From Spirochaetota bacterium (GTDB lineage: Bacteria > Spirochaetota > Spirochaetia > DSM-27196 > PWMO01), in the NCBI GenBank assembly GCA_009908925.1, contig JAAAOH010000013.1, positions 1 to 6,330 on the forward strand: 6,330 nucleotides of DNA. The letters run 5' to 3'. Position 1 is the first letter of the stretch. Each line of letters starts with the position of its first letter. Positions 4,580 to 6,330 of the stretch are shown one piece after another. A model generated the notes under the pieces. That model did no database searches, was not told where the DNA came from, and saw only the letters and a list, made by a program, of their open reading frames with translations. The position numbers were made by a program, and so were the translations under genes.

Positions 4580-6330
4580 ATGGGTACCTTCTCGAAACGA
4601 ACAGCAATTCTCGCGACGGCACTGCTTCTTCTCGTCACGGCCGGCCTCACCGCGGCCGGCACGCAGGAGCCTGCCGACGCGCTCGACGCACCGCAGACCC
4701 TGCTCCCCCTCGATGAAAACATCGACTACGGACAGTTCGCCAACGGCATCACCTATTACATCCGCGAAAACCCGGAGCCGCGAAACCGCGCCTCACTGCG
4801 GCTCGTCGTGGATGCCGGGTCCGTCCTCGAGACCGACCAACAGCTCGGCCTCGCCCACTTCGCCGAGCACATGGCCTTCAACGGGACGGAGGACTTCGCG
4901 GGGAATGAGATCATCTCGTTTCTCGAGTCGCTGGGCATGCGCTTCGGGCCGGACCTCAACGCCTACACCAGCTTCGACGAAACGGTCTACATCCTCGAGG
5001 TGCCGACCGACGACGAGGAGAAGATGAAGTCCGGCTTTCACGTGCTCGAGCAATGGGCGACCGCGATAAGCTTCGATCCCGAGGAAGTGGACGCCGAGCG
5101 CGGCGTGATCCTCGAGGAATGGCGGGTCGGCCGCGGCGCCTCCGCGCGCATGCGTGACCAGCATCTGCCGGTGATTTTCCGCGGCTCCCGCTACGCCGAG
5201 CGGCTGCCTATCGGGGAACCGGAGATCATTCGCAACTTCGAGCGTCAGCTTCTCGTCGACTTCTACCAGACGTGGTACCGCCCCGAGCTCATGGGAGTCA
5301 TCGCGGTGGGTGACTTCGACGCGAGCCGGGTGAAGGAGCTCATCACCGAGTACTTCGAACCGTTAGAGCCACGGCCAGCCGCGCCCGAGCGTCGTGAGTT
5401 CGACGTCCCGGGCCACGAAGAGACCCTCGTCTCGGTCGCGACGGACCCCGAGGCAACGCAGACTCGGGTCAGTGTCTACGTCAAACACGACCCCGAGCCC
5501 TTCAACACCGTCGGAGACTATCGCCGGAGCATCATTCGAAGCCTCTACAGCATCATGCTGAACAACCGGCTGAGCGAGATCGCCGACGACCCCGATGCCC
5601 CCTTCCTCGAGGCCGGGGTCGGTCGAACGGGGCTTGTGCGAAACGCCGAGGTGAACGTGCTGACCGCCCTCACCGAACCGAACGGTATCTCCCGGGGCCT
5701 CGATGCGGTACTCCGCGAGACGCTTCGCACCCGCGAGCACGGCTTCGCCGCTTCGGAGCTCGACCGCGCGAAACGGGAGCTCGAAGCATCCTATCGCCGT
5801 GCCTACGAAGAGCGCTCGAAAACGAGGTCCGCGAGCTATGCGCAGGAGTATGGACGTCACCTTCTCGAGGAGGAAGCCTCACCGGGCATCGAGTACGAGT
5901 ACGGGCTCGTCACTGCGGCACTGCCGGACATTTCCCTCGACGAGGTACGCGCCGTTGCGAACGACTATCTCGGCGAGGAGAACCGCGTGGTGACGGTCAG
6001 CGCTCCCGAAACCGAGGGCTCGGTCATTCCCGACGAGAAGGAGATCCTCGACGTGATCGAAGGCGCACGGCGTGCGCGTCTTGAGGCCTATGAGGCAACC
6101 GTCACCGATGAGCCGCTCATGGCCGAACTGCCCGAGCCGGGACACATTGCCGACGAGACCACCCGGGAAGAGATCGGGGTCACCGAGTGGCGGCTCTCCA
6201 ACGGCGCCCGCGTGGTGATAAAGCCGACCGACTTCAAGAACGACGAGATACTATTCGGCGCGCTGAGCTCCGGCGGTACGTCTCTCGCCTCCGATGAGAC
6301 CTTCCGCTCAGCCGCGCAGGCTGCATCCAT
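4580..6330 (+). CDS. PqqL-type M16 zinc metalloprotease, secreted, 3' end cut by window edge
   Basis: The frame is open from the ATG at 4580 to the right edge (583 codons plus two bases). Residues 1-26 are a Sec signal (MGTFSKR, then a hydrophobic core, ending TAAG) with no lipobox cysteine, so the enzyme should be periplasmic or secreted. The N-terminal M16 domain (about 48-190) carries the inverted zinc motif HFAEH: His93 and His97 bind zinc and Glu96 is the catalytic base; Glu180 in 'GVILEEW' is the likely third ligand, with Glu173 seven residues before it. 'MAFNGTEDF', 'FGPDLNAYTSFDETVY' (123-137) and 'FYQTWYRPELM' (228-238) are typical of the PqqL subgroup. The inactive-type M16_C domain spans roughly 205-390, and a second M16 repeat begins near 535 ('WRLSNGARVVIKPTDF'). 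PqqL relatives are about 930 residues, so some 350 are missing here. These enzymes form a two-half clamshell that degrades peptides or small proteins; despite the name, a role in PQQ synthesis is not implied and there are no pqq genes nearby. The active-site set visible here is complete. Confidence 0.93.
   Translation, partial: MGTFSKRTAILATALLLLVTAGLTAAGTQEPADALDAPQTLLPLDENIDYGQFANGITYYIRENPEPRNRASLRLVVDAGSVLETDQQLGLAHFAEHMAFNGTEDFAGNEIISFLESLGMRFGPDLNAYTSFDETVYILEVPTDDEEKMKSGFHVLEQWATAISFDPEEVDAERGVILEEWRVGRGASARMRDQHLPVIFRGSRYAERLPIGEPEIIRNFERQLLVDFYQTWYRPELMGVIAVGDFDASRVKELITEYFEPLEPRPAAPERREFDVPGHEETLVSVATDPEATQTRVSVYVKHDPEPFNTVGDYRRSIIRSLYSIMLNNRLSEIADDPDAPFLEAGVGRTGLVRNAEVNVLTALTEPNGISRGLDAVLRETLRTREHGFAASELDRAKRELEASYRRAYEERSKTRSASYAQEYGRHLLEEEASPGIEYEYGLVTAALPDISLDEVRAVANDYLGEENRVVTVSAPETEGSVIPDEKEILDVIEGARRARLEAYEATVTDEPLMAELPEPGHIADETTREEIGVTEWRLSNGARVVIKPTDFKNDEILFGALSSGGTSLASDETFRSAAQAAS

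Noticed and set aside
4512..5027. Plus-strand open frame of 171 codons and several minus-strand frames opposite the protease (for example 5363-5860)
   Set aside because: They are out of phase or antisense to an uninterrupted M16 protease frame with intact zinc motif, and their products are Ser/Arg/Thr-rich without family features.

Overview
The window is GC-rich and densely coding. It looks like a chromosomal fragment from a Gram-negative-type (diderm) bacterium. Two exported proteins start with a Sec signal followed directly by a Gly/Ala/Glu/Gln-rich stretch without a lipobox cysteine (an Ala/Gly-rich linker in the binding protein, 'AAGTQEP' in the protease). That style is common in the Spirochaeta group, so a GC-rich spirochaete is my tentative guess; it is an inference, not a demonstration. 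I see no phage, IS, CRISPR, tRNA or rRNA signal.

Left part (1-3144, minus strand): a tightly packed ABC importer operon read right to left. It encodes a periplasmic YnjB-type solute-binding protein, two separate inner-membrane permeases, and the first 35 codons of an ATPase that runs off the left edge. All three junctions overlap (TGATG, ATGA, ATGA), so translation is probably coupled. The family is the one often labelled 'putative thiamine transport', but the substrate is not experimentally settled. In E. coli the two permease halves form one long protein (YnjC); here they are two genes.

Middle (3345-4505, minus strand): a divergent S-adenosylhomocysteine-hydrolase-like protein. It keeps the NAD-binding core but appears to have lost several catalytic residues and the C-terminal tail of true SAH hydrolases. 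A 200-base gap rich in GC palindromes separates it from the transporter operon, so both could be one transcript or two.

Right part (4580-6330, plus strand): the first 583 codons of a long secreted M16 zinc metalloprotease of the PqqL type, cut by the right edge. It is divergent from the SAHH-like gene across a 74-base gap. That gap holds a good sigma70-like promoter whose predicted start lies about 3 bases before the ATG, suggesting a leaderless mRNA, and a small inverted repeat overlapping the -35 box.

No clearly new multi-gene system is visible. The most unusual items are the altered SAHH-like protein beside a YnjB-type importer, and the compact divergent promoter with a probable leaderless protease transcript.
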